Assembly (NCBI GenBank): GCA_018260375.1
Contig: JAGLBF010000061.1
Location: 1,907-13,307 of the forward strand
Source: Deinococcus sp.
Lineage (GTDB): Bacteria > Deinococcota > Deinococci > Deinococcales > Deinococcaceae
Reading direction: 5' to 3'
Length of the DNA: 11,401 nt
This document shows, in pieces, positions 1-5,487 of the stretch. The notes beneath the pieces were generated by a model. It searched no databases, was not told where the DNA came from, and was given only the letters and a program-made list of their open reading frames with translations. Both the position numbers and the translations under genes were made by a program. Positions within the stretch are counted from its first letter, which is position 1. Each line of letters begins with the position of its first letter.

Positions 1-115
1 CATAAGGGCTCAACACCTAGCCGGCCAGCTCAAGCTAAAAATGCTGGGCTGGCCGGCCTGTTGGGGTGCTCAGGTTATGGTGGAAGATGACATTCCTAAA
101 GACTGAGCGCCCTGC
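1..115. other. Intergenic end of window, downstream of moaC
   Basis: No open reading frame is supported here. The main feature is the palindrome at 20-57, listed separately. The remainder, 58-115, contains a weak CCTG...CAGG pairing (57-79) and nothing else I recognise. It lies 3' of moaC, which is read on the minus strand, so it is the 3' region of the DUF177-moaC unit. Confidence 0.5.
20..57. repeat. Perfect 10-bp inverted repeat, possible transcription end or cruciform
   Basis: GCCGGCCAGC at 20-29 is the exact reverse complement of GCTGGCCGGC at 48-57. The 18-base loop holds a second short stem, AGC (33-35) against GCT (43-45), around an A-rich centre. It is 60-95 nt past the moaC stop, where a terminator would be expected, but neither strand has a T-tract after the stem. 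It is therefore not a standard intrinsic terminator. It could stabilise the 3' end of the mRNA, act as a Rho-associated end, or be an unrelated repeat. Confidence 0.5.
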
Positions 116-619
116 CTACCGCGCAGCAGCATAGTCACCGCTCTTGCCACCTGACTTGCTCAGCAGCCGCACACCCGTTATTTCTATGGCTTTACTGGCA
201 GCCTTGAGCATGTCATATACGTTGAGTGCGGCGATGGTTACTGCACTGAGAGCTTCCATTTCTACGCCTGTGGGGGCCTCAGTTTTGACGGTGGCCGTGA
301 TATATACCCCGCCTTCTTGCAAGCTGACGCTCACCTGCGCCCCCGTAACGGGGATGGGGTGGCACAGTAGTACCAAGTCGGCGGTGCGCTTGCAGCCTTG
401 CAGCCCCGCCAGTTGCGCGACCAGCAGCGGGTCGCCCTTTTGGTTGTGTCCACGTTCTAGCGCGGCGCGTGCTTCTGGGGGCAGCCGTACCCAGGCTTCA
501 GCACGGGCCTCGCGGTGGGTGCTGACCTTACCCGTCACGTCTACCATGCGCGGCAGCCCGTCACTAAAGTGCGTCAGCGCCGACTCGGTAAGTGCAGACT
601 CGGTATTAGGGTTACTCAT
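116..619 (-). CDS. moaC: Cyclic pyranopterin monophosphate synthase MoaC (molybdenum cofactor biosynthesis)
   Basis: MoaC converts the MoaA product (3',8-cyclo-7,8-dihydro-GTP) into cyclic pyranopterin monophosphate, the second step of molybdopterin synthesis, in the cytoplasm. The 167-residue protein carries the family motifs in order: MVDVTGK (25-31), the Lys-Gly-Asp that opens the active-site region (61-63), CKRTADL (76-82), LCHPIP (85-90), TGVEMEALSAV (117-127), YDMLKA (135-140) and LLSKSGGKSGDY (152-163). K61, D136 and K139 match E. coli K51, D128 and K131, known to matter for catalysis. The N-terminus has about 20 extra residues including a duplicated TESAL pentapeptide (6-15). The ATG overlaps the end of the upstream DUF177 gene by 8 nt and has no SD, so translation is probably coupled. 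M25 is a possible but less likely start. No other Mo-cofactor gene lies in the window. Confidence 0.95.
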   Translation of the reverse strand: MSNPNTESALTESALTHFSDGLPRMVDVTGKVSTHREARAEAWVRLPPEARAALERGHNQKGDPLLVAQLAGLQGCKRTADLVLLCHPIPVTGAQVSVSLQEGGVYITATVKTEAPTGVEMEALSAVTIAALNVYDMLKAASKAIEITGVRLLSKSGGKSGDYAAAR

Positions 620-1229
620 CAGGAAAATTTAGGCTTTGCAGGGCCAAAAACGGGTTTTGGCGGGCGTGCTGCTTGCCTTCGTGCTCGGCTTGCAAGTTGC
701 GCTCGTCTAGAGTCTCTACGGGGACGCTTGCGCTGTGCTCACAGGGGCCTTCGTTGAGGTCGTGGCCGCACACCTGGCACAGGCCCAGGCAGTGGGGGTC
801 GTGCAGCACGCTCAGGGGCGCTTCAAGCAGCAGGCTTTCAGCAAGGTAGTTGCTCAGGTCAAGGTCGGGGTCGCCAAAAACCAGCAGCTCCTCGCCCGTG
901 TCAGCTTCTTCTAGGTACGGCTGATCGGCACTGGGGTCATAGCGCATCAGGGTACCTAGACTGATGTCCAGCGGCACCTGTACGGGCCTGAGACAGCGGG
1001 CGCACTCCATCTCAAGCACGGTGTCCATGTGACCCTGAAGCCAAAATTCGTTGCCCTGCAGCGCATGAACCTGTATGTCATAGTGGGCAGGCTCGGCAAA
1101 ATGAAGGGTTTCGGGCTGTCCGCCCTGTTCGTAGTGCAGTGTTTGTAGCTCACCATCAGCAGACGCGTCGCCGCCAAAGCGCAGCAGCGTACCGAGGTGA
1201 ATGCGTGGAGCTTGTTCATGAAAAGACAT
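612..1229 (-). CDS. DUF177 / YceD-family zinc-ribbon protein (23S rRNA accumulation)
   Basis: The 205-residue protein belongs to DUF177 (YceD). In E. coli and in plants, members of this family are needed for normal 23S rRNA accumulation or ribosome assembly; the molecular activity is not settled. Visible signatures are a first Cys pair in ECARCLRPV (mid-protein), an acidic middle segment, a second Cys pair in LCQVCGHDLNEGPCEH and a C-terminal NPFLALQSL, all typical of the family and consistent with zinc binding. I start at the ATG at 1229, giving MSFHEQAP. A TATCAT box lies 6 nt upstream and there is no SD, which fits a leaderless mRNA. A TTG at 1262 would add 11 low-complexity residues and is less likely. 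The last codons overlap the moaC start in ATGAGTAA, so the two genes form one transcript. Confidence 0.88.
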   Translation of the reverse strand: MSFHEQAPRIHLGTLLRFGGDASADGELQTLHYEQGGQPETLHFAEPAHYDIQVHALQGNEFWLQGHMDTVLEMECARCLRPVQVPLDISLGTLMRYDPSADQPYLEEADTGEELLVFGDPDLDLSNYLAESLLLEAPLSVLHDPHCLGLCQVCGHDLNEGPCEHSASVPVETLDERNLQAEHEGKQHARQNPFLALQSLNFPDE

Positions 1230-1235
1230 AGCGAC

Positions 1236-1241
1236 ATGATA
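1236..1241 (-). promoter_or_regulatory. Candidate leaderless -10 box of the DUF177-moaC unit
   Basis: Minus-strand TATCAT sits 6 nt before the DUF177 ATG. A weak -35, TTTGCC (1258-1263), lies 16 bp further upstream. There is no SD between box and start. The same TATCAT with the same 6-nt spacing is found before rarA at 11131-11136. Confidence 0.5.
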
Positions 1242-1324
1242 GGGCAGTGCGGGGGCGGGCAAAGTGGGGTGGGTGGCTTTGAGACAGGAGGTAGAGGGTT
1301 AAACAGCCGCGTCAGAAAGAAAGG

Positions 1325-1466
1325 AATGCGGATTCTGACTTGAACCGTGTTAAACACGCGGTGAAAGGCAAGAGGTAGGCGCAAAAACAAAAGTACAGAC
1401 TCGGCGGCAAGAACGTGCAGGCGGCGCTTTTCCGACTGTGGTGGAATTTAGCGGCAGTCCGTATTA
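1325..1466 (+). mobile_element. Miniature inverted-repeat element, family A, longest copy (142 bp)
   Basis: The left end is AATGCGGATTCTG (1325-1337) and the right end CAGTCCGTATTA (1455-1466); read inward both approximate AATACGGA(C/T)T. Next to the left end is a palindromic block CTTGAACCGTGTTAAACACG (1339-1358), present also at 1561 and, inverted, at 11308-11331. The right 50 bp (1417-1466) recur inverted at 2696-2745 with 2 mismatches. The element has no coding capacity and would need a transposase from elsewhere. No clear target-site duplication is visible, so the exact borders are an inference. Confidence 0.65.
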
Positions 1467-1547
1467 GAGATACGCGTACCCTGCACCACTGCATACGCCA
1501 CTGCATAATCTGCCCTCTCCCCTGCCCTGATAGCTGCGCCTCACCTT

Positions 1548-1595
1548 ATACGGCTTGTGACTTGAACCCTGTTACACACGCGGTAAAAAAAGGCC
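1548..1595 (+). repeat. Orphan left end of the family A element
   Basis: ATACGGCTTGTGACTTGAAC (1548-1567) and the following bases to the CGCGGT ending at 1584 align with the left end of the element at 1326-1362. The 26 bp beginning GACTTGAACC (1559-1584) differ at 2 positions from 1337-1362. No matching right end follows, so this is a decayed or truncated copy 130-180 bp before the arginase start. Confidence 0.6.
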
Positions 1596-1715
1596 AGCAG
1601 GCCTAGAAGCAACGCCGGACTTCGCGGTAGCGCAGGCGGCGGCTCTAAGGCGGTGCTAGAACGGGGTGAAAAGCGTATATTCATGCACCAGCAAGGCATA
1701 CAGCACTTTGTCAGG

Positions 1716-1721
1716 TACAGT
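1716..1721 (+). promoter_or_regulatory. Candidate -10 box of arginase
   Basis: TACAGT ends 8 nt before the arginase ATG, so transcription would begin at or just before the start codon. An AAAGG at 1722-1726 is only 3 nt from the ATG, too close to be a good SD. No convincing -35 box is seen about 17 bp upstream. Confidence 0.4.
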
Positions 1722-1729
1722 AAAGGTCA

Positions 1730-2614
1730 ATGAATATTTCTATACTTGGTATCCCTATGGATTTGGGTGCAGGGCGGCGCGGTGTGGATATGGGCGCTTC
1801 GGCGCTGCGCAATGCACAACTGGCCTATCACTTGCGTGAACTGGGTCATACGGTCAGCGACCTGGGCGACATTCATATCCCCATTCCCGAATCACTCGAT
1901 AAATATGAAGACCAGGGTCTTACCTTTCTGGAACAGGTACTGGCCGCCTGTAGCAGCGCGTACCAGCAGCTGAGCGTCTTGCCCGCCAACACCTTTCCTA
2001 TCGCGCTGGGCGGCGACCACTCGGTGAGCATGGGTACGGTAGCGGGTGCGGCGCAGGGCAAGCGCACAGGCATCATCTGGGTAGATGCCCACGCCGACTT
2101 TAATACCCCCGAAAGCAGCCCCAGTGGCAACATTCACGGCATGCCCGTAGCCCACCTGACAGGCCTGGGCGACCCGCGCCTGAGCGGTATTGCACCCAAC
2201 TGGCACGCCCGCCCTGAAGACATCGCCATGATTGGCCTTCGCAGCGTAGACGCGCACGAGCGCGAACTGGTGCGTGAGGCGGGCATCGCCGCTTATACCA
2301 TGAAAGATGTGGACCAAAAGGGCATCACTTATCTCTACGAAGAAATTATGGAGCGCATGAGCCACGTGGAGCGCCTGCACGTGTCATATGACGCCGACGC
2401 ACTAGACCCCAGCGTTTGCCCTGGCGTAGGTACGCCTGTGCCGGGCGGCCTAACCTACCGCGAAGGCCACCTGCTGATGGAGTTACTCAGCGAGTCGGGC
2501 CGTGTGACCAGCCTGGATTTGGTTGAAGTCAACCCCGTGCTTGATGTGCGCAACCACACCGCCGAAGTGATGGTGGGCATGGCGGCGAGCTTGCTGGGTC
2601 AGCGCATTTTGTAA
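1730..2614 (+). CDS. rocF: Arginase (L-arginine to L-ornithine and urea)
   Basis: This cytoplasmic ureohydrolase splits arginine into ornithine and urea using a two-manganese centre. Its 294 residues match the usual bacterial arginase length. All metal ligands are present: H97 in GGDHS (94-98), D119, H121 and D123 in DAHAD (119-123), and D221 and D223 in SYDADALDP (219-227). N125, S132 and H136 in the NTPESSPSGNIHG stretch (125-137) match the arginine-side-chain and proton-shuttle residues of animal arginases, and E266 matches the guanidinium-binding glutamate. These features favour arginase over agmatinase or formimidoylglutamase. It stands alone, with element-filled gaps on both sides, and no other arginine gene is near. 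The ATG gives the family N-terminus ISILGIPMDLG. No intrinsic terminator was seen after the stop. Confidence 0.95.
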   Translation: MNISILGIPMDLGAGRRGVDMGASALRNAQLAYHLRELGHTVSDLGDIHIPIPESLDKYEDQGLTFLEQVLAACSSAYQQLSVLPANTFPIALGGDHSVSMGTVAGAAQGKRTGIIWVDAHADFNTPESSPSGNIHGMPVAHLTGLGDPRLSGIAPNWHARPEDIAMIGLRSVDAHERELVREAGIAAYTMKDVDQKGITYLYEEIMERMSHVERLHVSYDADALDPSVCPGVGTPVPGGLTYREGHLLMELLSESGRVTSLDLVEVNPVLDVRNHTAEVMVGMAASLLGQRIL

Positions 2615-2696
2615 AGTAGCAATAGTACAAAGCAGTAATGTTGTAAAGCAGCAGGAGCACAGACTTCGCTGCTGTCGTCGGCACAAGAACCTACAT

Positions 2697-2770
2697 AATA
2701 CGGACTGCCGCTCCATTCCACCACAGTCGGAAAAGCGCCGCCTGCGGCTCCATACCGCGCAATCCGTATG
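2697..2770 (-). mobile_element. Family A element, internally shortened copy (74 bp)
   Basis: The ends are AATACGGACTGC (2697-2708) and GCGCAATCCGTATG (2757-2770). Read on the minus strand, its last 50 bp (2745 to 2696) match 1417-1466 at 48 of 50 positions. It lacks the CTTGAACC palindromic block of the 142-bp copy. Its other end, CGCGCAATCCGTA, matches CGCGCAGTCCGTA at 11266-11278, linking it to the right-hand cluster. Confidence 0.65.
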
Positions 2771-2778
2771 CTGTTCCC

Positions 2779-2833
2779 ACTCGCATTCGCCCTGATTGAT
2801 TCGGAAGTACGCCAAATCAATCGGAATCCATAT
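2779..2833 (-). repeat. Family B repeat, inverted relative to the copy at 11347-11401
   Basis: Positions 2779-2829 are the reverse complement of 11351-11401, 51 bp with a single mismatch. The block contains GATTGATT and AATCAATC arms able to form a hairpin around a GTACGCC-containing loop. Its outer end, read on the minus strand, is ATATGGATTCC, a mutated form of the ATACGGATTCC end seen at 11347. The other copy runs off the window, so the true length is unknown. Confidence 0.7.
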
Positions 2834-2861
2834 AAGTTGTTGCAGATGAGGCAGCGAGCTG

Positions 2862-2881
2862 CGTCACCGCGAAGTCCGTAC
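2862..2881 (-). repeat. Remnant family A left end lacking the palindromic block
   Basis: Plus-strand GTCACCGCG (2863-2871) followed directly by AAGTCCGTA (2872-2880) matches 11305-11313 and 11336-11344, but the 22 bp between them in the right-hand copy (which include the GGTTCAAG palindromic block) are missing. This looks like an internal deletion derivative. Confidence 0.5.
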
Positions 2882-2930
2882 AACACCCTGCAAGCCGCAA
2901 CCTGTATAAAACTCACATCTCCCTAAGCGG

Positions 2931-2936
2931 TATCCT
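2931..2936 (+). promoter_or_regulatory. Candidate leaderless -10 box of the PIG-L gene
   Basis: TATCCT ends 7 nt before the ATG at 2944, and no SD is present between them. The pattern matches the boxes before the M20, glmM, DUF177 and rarA genes. No clear -35 box was found. Confidence 0.45.
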
Positions 2937-2943
2937 GCTTGCA

Positions 2944-3741
2944 ATGGAAATGCGTTTACCACGCTGGTTTATCTTGTTGGTGCTGCTGCTGGTACTCCTA
3001 GGGTTCGGCTGGCTGTTGCAAGTGCGCCTTACCACAGCGCCAGCACAGGCACTGGCACAAGGACAGCAGCTTTTGGCCGCCAAGCGAGTGCTCGCTCTGG
3101 TCGCTCATCCCGACGACCTCGAATGGTATGTGGGCGGCACGCTGCACCTGCTTGCCAACGCGGGAGCTGACGTAGAAGTCATTGTGGCGAGCGACGGCGA
3201 ACAGGGCCCTAACCGCACCCACGCACCTGACCTGCGGGCCGCCCGCCGAGCCGAACAAGAGCGCGCGGGCCAGATCAACGGCTATACCCAGATTCACTTT
3301 CTGGGCCTGCCTGACCGCCTGGTCGCCGCAGAGCCCGAACTTACCCTGCGCGTCGCCGAGATTTATCAGCAATTAAAACCCGAGGCAGTCTTTATTTTTG
3401 ACCCCGACTGGCCCGCTTACCCTTACCTGCACGCTGACCATCAGGGTTCAGCGCAGGCTTTTATGCGCTTTTGGGAAAAGCTCCCCGCTCAGGGCAGGCC
3501 GCCTGTGTACCTCTTTCAGACACGGCAGCCAGACACGGCCGTGGACATCAGCACCGTTATAGACGCCAAAGTCCAGGCGATGGACGCTCATGTCAGCCAG
3601 GGCGGCGGCGGTACGATGCTGCGGCGTGTATTTGCCGCTGACGGGCGCTTGGTGGGTGTGCCCTACGCCGAACTATTCAGGACAGTGAGGGGTGATGCTC
3701 AGCCCTCCGGCGCTCAGCCATCTCCAGAGACGGCAGAGTGA
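2944..3741 (+). CDS. Membrane-anchored PIG-L/LmbE-family N-acetyl-sugar deacetylase
   Basis: PIG-L (LmbE) enzymes are zinc-dependent de-N-acetylases acting on N-acetylglucosamine-type groups in GPI precursors, mycothiol, bacillithiol and some antibiotics. In this 265-residue protein, AHPDDLE (54-60) supplies H55 and D58 as zinc ligands and D57 as likely base. HADH (163-166) supplies the third ligand, H166, and the H163 equivalent of the MshB catalytic histidine. Residues 8-25 form one strong hydrophobic segment preceded by R4 and R7, which predicts an N-in anchor with the catalytic domain outside. The C-terminal 17 or so residues are Pro/Ser/Glu-rich and probably disordered. Cytoplasmic BshB normally lacks such an anchor, so a cell-surface glycan or glycolipid is a better guess, but the substrate is unknown. 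M3 (2950) is an alternative start. Confidence 0.85.
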   Translation: MEMRLPRWFILLVLLLVLLGFGWLLQVRLTTAPAQALAQGQQLLAAKRVLALVAHPDDLEWYVGGTLHLLANAGADVEVIVASDGEQGPNRTHAPDLRAARRAEQERAGQINGYTQIHFLGLPDRLVAAEPELTLRVAEIYQQLKPEAVFIFDPDWPAYPYLHADHQGSAQAFMRFWEKLPAQGRPPVYLFQTRQPDTAVDISTVIDAKVQAMDAHVSQGGGGTMLRRVFAADGRLVGVPYAELFRTVRGDAQPSGAQPSPETAE

Positions 3742-3803
3742 TAAAAACGTGCAAGCGCTGTCTCTTTCTTTTGCTGATCTCATCGCTACCCGCTCTAGAG
3801 GCG

Positions 3804-3809
3804 TAACAT
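3804..3809 (+). promoter_or_regulatory. Candidate leaderless -10 box of the M20 peptidase gene
   Basis: TAACAT ends 7 nt before the ATG at 3817. The gap from the PIG-L stop is 75 nt and there is no SD. This suggests a separate promoter rather than read-through alone. Confidence 0.45.
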
Positions 3810-3816
3810 ACCTGAT

Positions 3817-4977
3817 ATGTCCACAACCTACACAGCTGAGCGTGATGAGCAACTGATAGCCGCGCTGCTTGGGCCCCTCAAAACATTGGTTGAACTTGAA
3901 TCTCCCTCTGAAGATTTTGTCGCCGTCACCCGCGTACAAGACGTGGTTGAAGGCTGGGCGCGTGAGCTGGGGGCCAGCTGCCACGCCTTGCCAGGCGGTA
4001 CACGCCAGTTTATTTTTGGCGGCGCAGACAACCACAAACCCCTGCTGCTGCTGGCCCACGCCGACACCGTTTGGCCTCACGGTACGCTGGCGCACATGCC
4101 CTTTCGCTTAGACGGTGAGCGGGTGTATGGCCCTGGCAGCTACGATATGAAAGGCGGCATTGTGGGGGCGTTTGCCGCGCTGCGTATGCTGCAACACCAC
4201 TACCCAGCAGGTGGTATTCACTTTTTACTGACCCCCGATGAAGAAACGGGCAGCCTGACGAGCCGCAGCAACATTGAGCAAGCCGCACGTGAGGCCCGCG
4301 CCGTGCTGGTGCTTGAGCCGCCCATACCAGGTACACACGCCCTCAAAACGGGGCGCAAAGGCGTAGGTGATTACACGTTACAGCTTACTGGCGTTGCCGC
4401 GCACGCAGGGAACGAGCCTGAGCAGGGTGCCAGCGCCATCTATGAGGCGGCCTTGCAAGTGCTGGATATTGAAGCGCTGGCCCGCCCAACTGGTGGCGAC
4501 ATGAGTACGGTTGATACAGGTACAGTTGATACAGGTACGACAGTGAGTGTGGGGCGTATAACTGGCGGCACAGCGGTCAACGTCATACCCGCTCAGGCAA
4601 GGCTTGATATTGACGTGCGCGTCAGCACCCTAGCTGAAGGCGAGCGCATCGCAGCGGCGCTCCAAGCACTCAAGGCCCATAACCCCCGCGTACAACTGGC
4701 CCTCAGCGGCGAACTCAACCGCCCACCCTTTGAGCGCACGCCCGCAACCCTGATGCTGTACCACCAAGCCCAACGCATTGCCCAGCAACTCGGCTTTGAG
4801 ATCGGCGAAGGCGTGGTGGGGGGCGGCAGTGACGGCAACCTTACCGCGCCCCTTTGCCCCACGCTCGACGGCCTGGGCGCACCAGGCGACGGCGCACACG
4901 CCCAGTACGAACACATCCGCCTAGACCGCTGGCCCCAGCATATCCGCCTGCTGGCCGGCTTGCTGCAAGAGGTTTAA
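3817..4977 (+). CDS. M20-family metallopeptidase, glutamate carboxypeptidase (CPG2)-like
   Basis: M20 enzymes are cytoplasmic or secreted dizinc hydrolases that remove C-terminal amino acids or acyl groups. The 386-residue protein shows the complete set: H81 in AHADT (80-84) with D83, bridging D110 in YGPGSYDMKGG (104-114), general base E142 and ligand E143 in PDEETGS (140-146), ligand E167 in LEPP, and H361 in GAHAQYEH near the C-terminus. The lid (dimerisation) domain begins near GRKGVGDYTLQLTG (179-192), with AAHAGNEPEQG (194-204). This lid and the wording around the ligands resemble Pseudomonas carboxypeptidase G2 more than DapE or ArgE, but specificity cannot be read from sequence. No signal peptide is evident. 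Residues 231-240 carry a duplicated TVDTG. The stop is followed after one base by the next gene. Confidence 0.88.
   Translation: MSTTYTAERDEQLIAALLGPLKTLVELESPSEDFVAVTRVQDVVEGWARELGASCHALPGGTRQFIFGGADNHKPLLLLAHADTVWPHGTLAHMPFRLDGERVYGPGSYDMKGGIVGAFAALRMLQHHYPAGGIHFLLTPDEETGSLTSRSNIEQAAREARAVLVLEPPIPGTHALKTGRKGVGDYTLQLTGVAAHAGNEPEQGASAIYEAALQVLDIEALARPTGGDMSTVDTGTVDTGTTVSVGRITGGTAVNVIPAQARLDIDVRVSTLAEGERIAAALQALKAHNPRVQLALSGELNRPPFERTPATLMLYHQAQRIAQQLGFEIGEGVVGGGSDGNLTAPLCPTLDGLGAPGDGAHAQYEHIRLDRWPQHIRLLAGLLQEV
4510..4539 (+). repeat. 15-bp tandem duplication inside the M20 gene
   Basis: GTTGATACAGGTACA (4510-4524) is followed by GTTGATACAGGTACG (4525-4539), 14 of 15 identical. It keeps the frame and doubles VDTGT in a loop of the lid domain just before the conserved GRITGGTAVNVIPA segment. 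Confidence 0.85.
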
Positions 4978-4978
4978 G

Positions 4979-5287
4979 GTGTTTTGGCGCAAACTGGCCC
5001 CGCCTAACCCCTACATTCAGCCCGAAAAAGGCGGCGTGTACCACCTCAGATTGTGCACTGACCGCAGCGGCGACACCGTGCGGGTGCGCTTTACCCAGTC
5101 AGCCCACATCGCTCAGAACGACAACGGCGACGGCGGTTACTTTTTTTGCAAGCCCATCATCAGCTCGCCCCACCTAGACAGCGCCGAAGTGCTGGTGACG
5201 TTTGACAAACGCTACCGTGTATTGTCTGCCACTGCTCAAGGCGGCAAGTTGCTGCCCGTCAGCGCATGGACGGCGCTAGACGACTAA
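4979..5287 (+). CDS. Conserved-looking small protein of unknown function, coupled to the M20 peptidase
   Basis: I do not recognise this 102-residue protein. The GTG start lies one base after the peptidase TAA, with AGAGGT about 7 nt upstream inside the peptidase coding region, so translation is probably coupled. The composition alternates hydrophobic and polar residues (VYHLRLC, DTVRVRFTQ, AEVLVTFD, YRVLSATA), suggesting a small all-beta soluble domain. It has two cysteines and no signal peptide or membrane segment. Codon and base composition match the neighbouring genes, which supports it being real. Its TAA stop overlaps the first base of a mobile element at 5287, so the original C-terminus could have been slightly longer. 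Pairing with the peptidase suggests a related role, but nothing shows which. Confidence 0.7.
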   Translation: MFWRKLAPPNPYIQPEKGGVYHLRLCTDRSGDTVRVRFTQSAHIAQNDNGDGGYFFCKPIISSPHLDSAEVLVTFDKRYRVLSATAQGGKLLPVSAWTALDD

Positions 5288-5387
5288 TACGGATTCCGTT
5301 TAATTCTTTGTACTCTGATTGCCCTAGTTGCCTGCCCTATTGTAAACTAAGAAGACATACTTATAACTAATTTTACAGAATCCGTAT
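5287..5387. mobile_element. AT-rich 101-bp miniature inverted-repeat element (family C)
   Basis: The left end ATACGGATTCCGT (5287-5299) and the right end ACAGAATCCGTAT (5375-5387) are inverted copies with one mismatch across the outer 13 bp. The interior is distinctly AT-rich (for example 5341-5375) against GC-rich flanks and encodes nothing. The termini match those of families A and B, so the same transposase may move all three. No target-site duplication is obvious. Confidence 0.7.
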
Positions 5388-5487
5388 GAGTCTGCTGTGC
5401 TTGAGTGCCTGCTGTACTTGAGGCCTGGGCAAGAGTCCGCTCAACCAGCCAAACGCGGCTCGTCTCCTGGACTCAGCTTCTCTGGGT
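5388..5487. repeat. Spacer with an imperfect 17-bp tandem repeat between convergent genes
   Basis: CTGCTGTGCTTGAGTGC (5392-5408) is followed by CTGCTGTACTTGAGGCC (5409-5425). The rest is the convergent 3' space of glmM and the small unknown gene; I found no clear intrinsic terminator on either strand. Confidence 0.5.

Larger units (their letters stand above)
1242..1729. other. Repeat-rich divergent intergenic region between DUF177 and arginase
   Basis: No gene is supported. It holds a 7-bp hairpin, GTCAGAA (1311-1317) against TTCTGAC (1333-1339); a full-length copy of the ATACGGA-ended element (1325-1466); a 12-bp tandem pair CCACTGCATACG / CCACTGCATAAT (1486-1509); and a second left end of the same element (1548-1595). 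Between 1596 and 1680 there is GC-rich sequence I do not recognise. The arginase promoter follows. Confidence 0.6.
2615..2943. other. Gene-free 329-bp spacer made largely of mobile-element fragments
   Basis: It contains, in order, about 80 bp of unrecognised sequence after arginase, a short family A copy (2697-2770), a family B copy (2779-2833), a remnant family A left end (2862-2881), and the promoter region of the PIG-L gene. A TATAAA is visible at 2905-2910 but is poorly placed to be the -10 of that gene. Minus-strand reading frames through here are not convincing genes. Confidence 0.6.

Noticed and set aside
144..632. 162-residue plus-strand reading frame opposite moaC
   Set aside because: It is a shadow of moaC, which has all its family motifs.
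1230..1262. TTG start giving 11 more residues to the DUF177 protein
   Set aside because: The extra residues are low-complexity, the start is rare, and the -10 box would then lie inside the coding region.
2599..2916. Minus-strand reading frames downstream of arginase (including 2483-2815)
   Set aside because: They run through mobile-element repeats and the end of rocF and show no family features.
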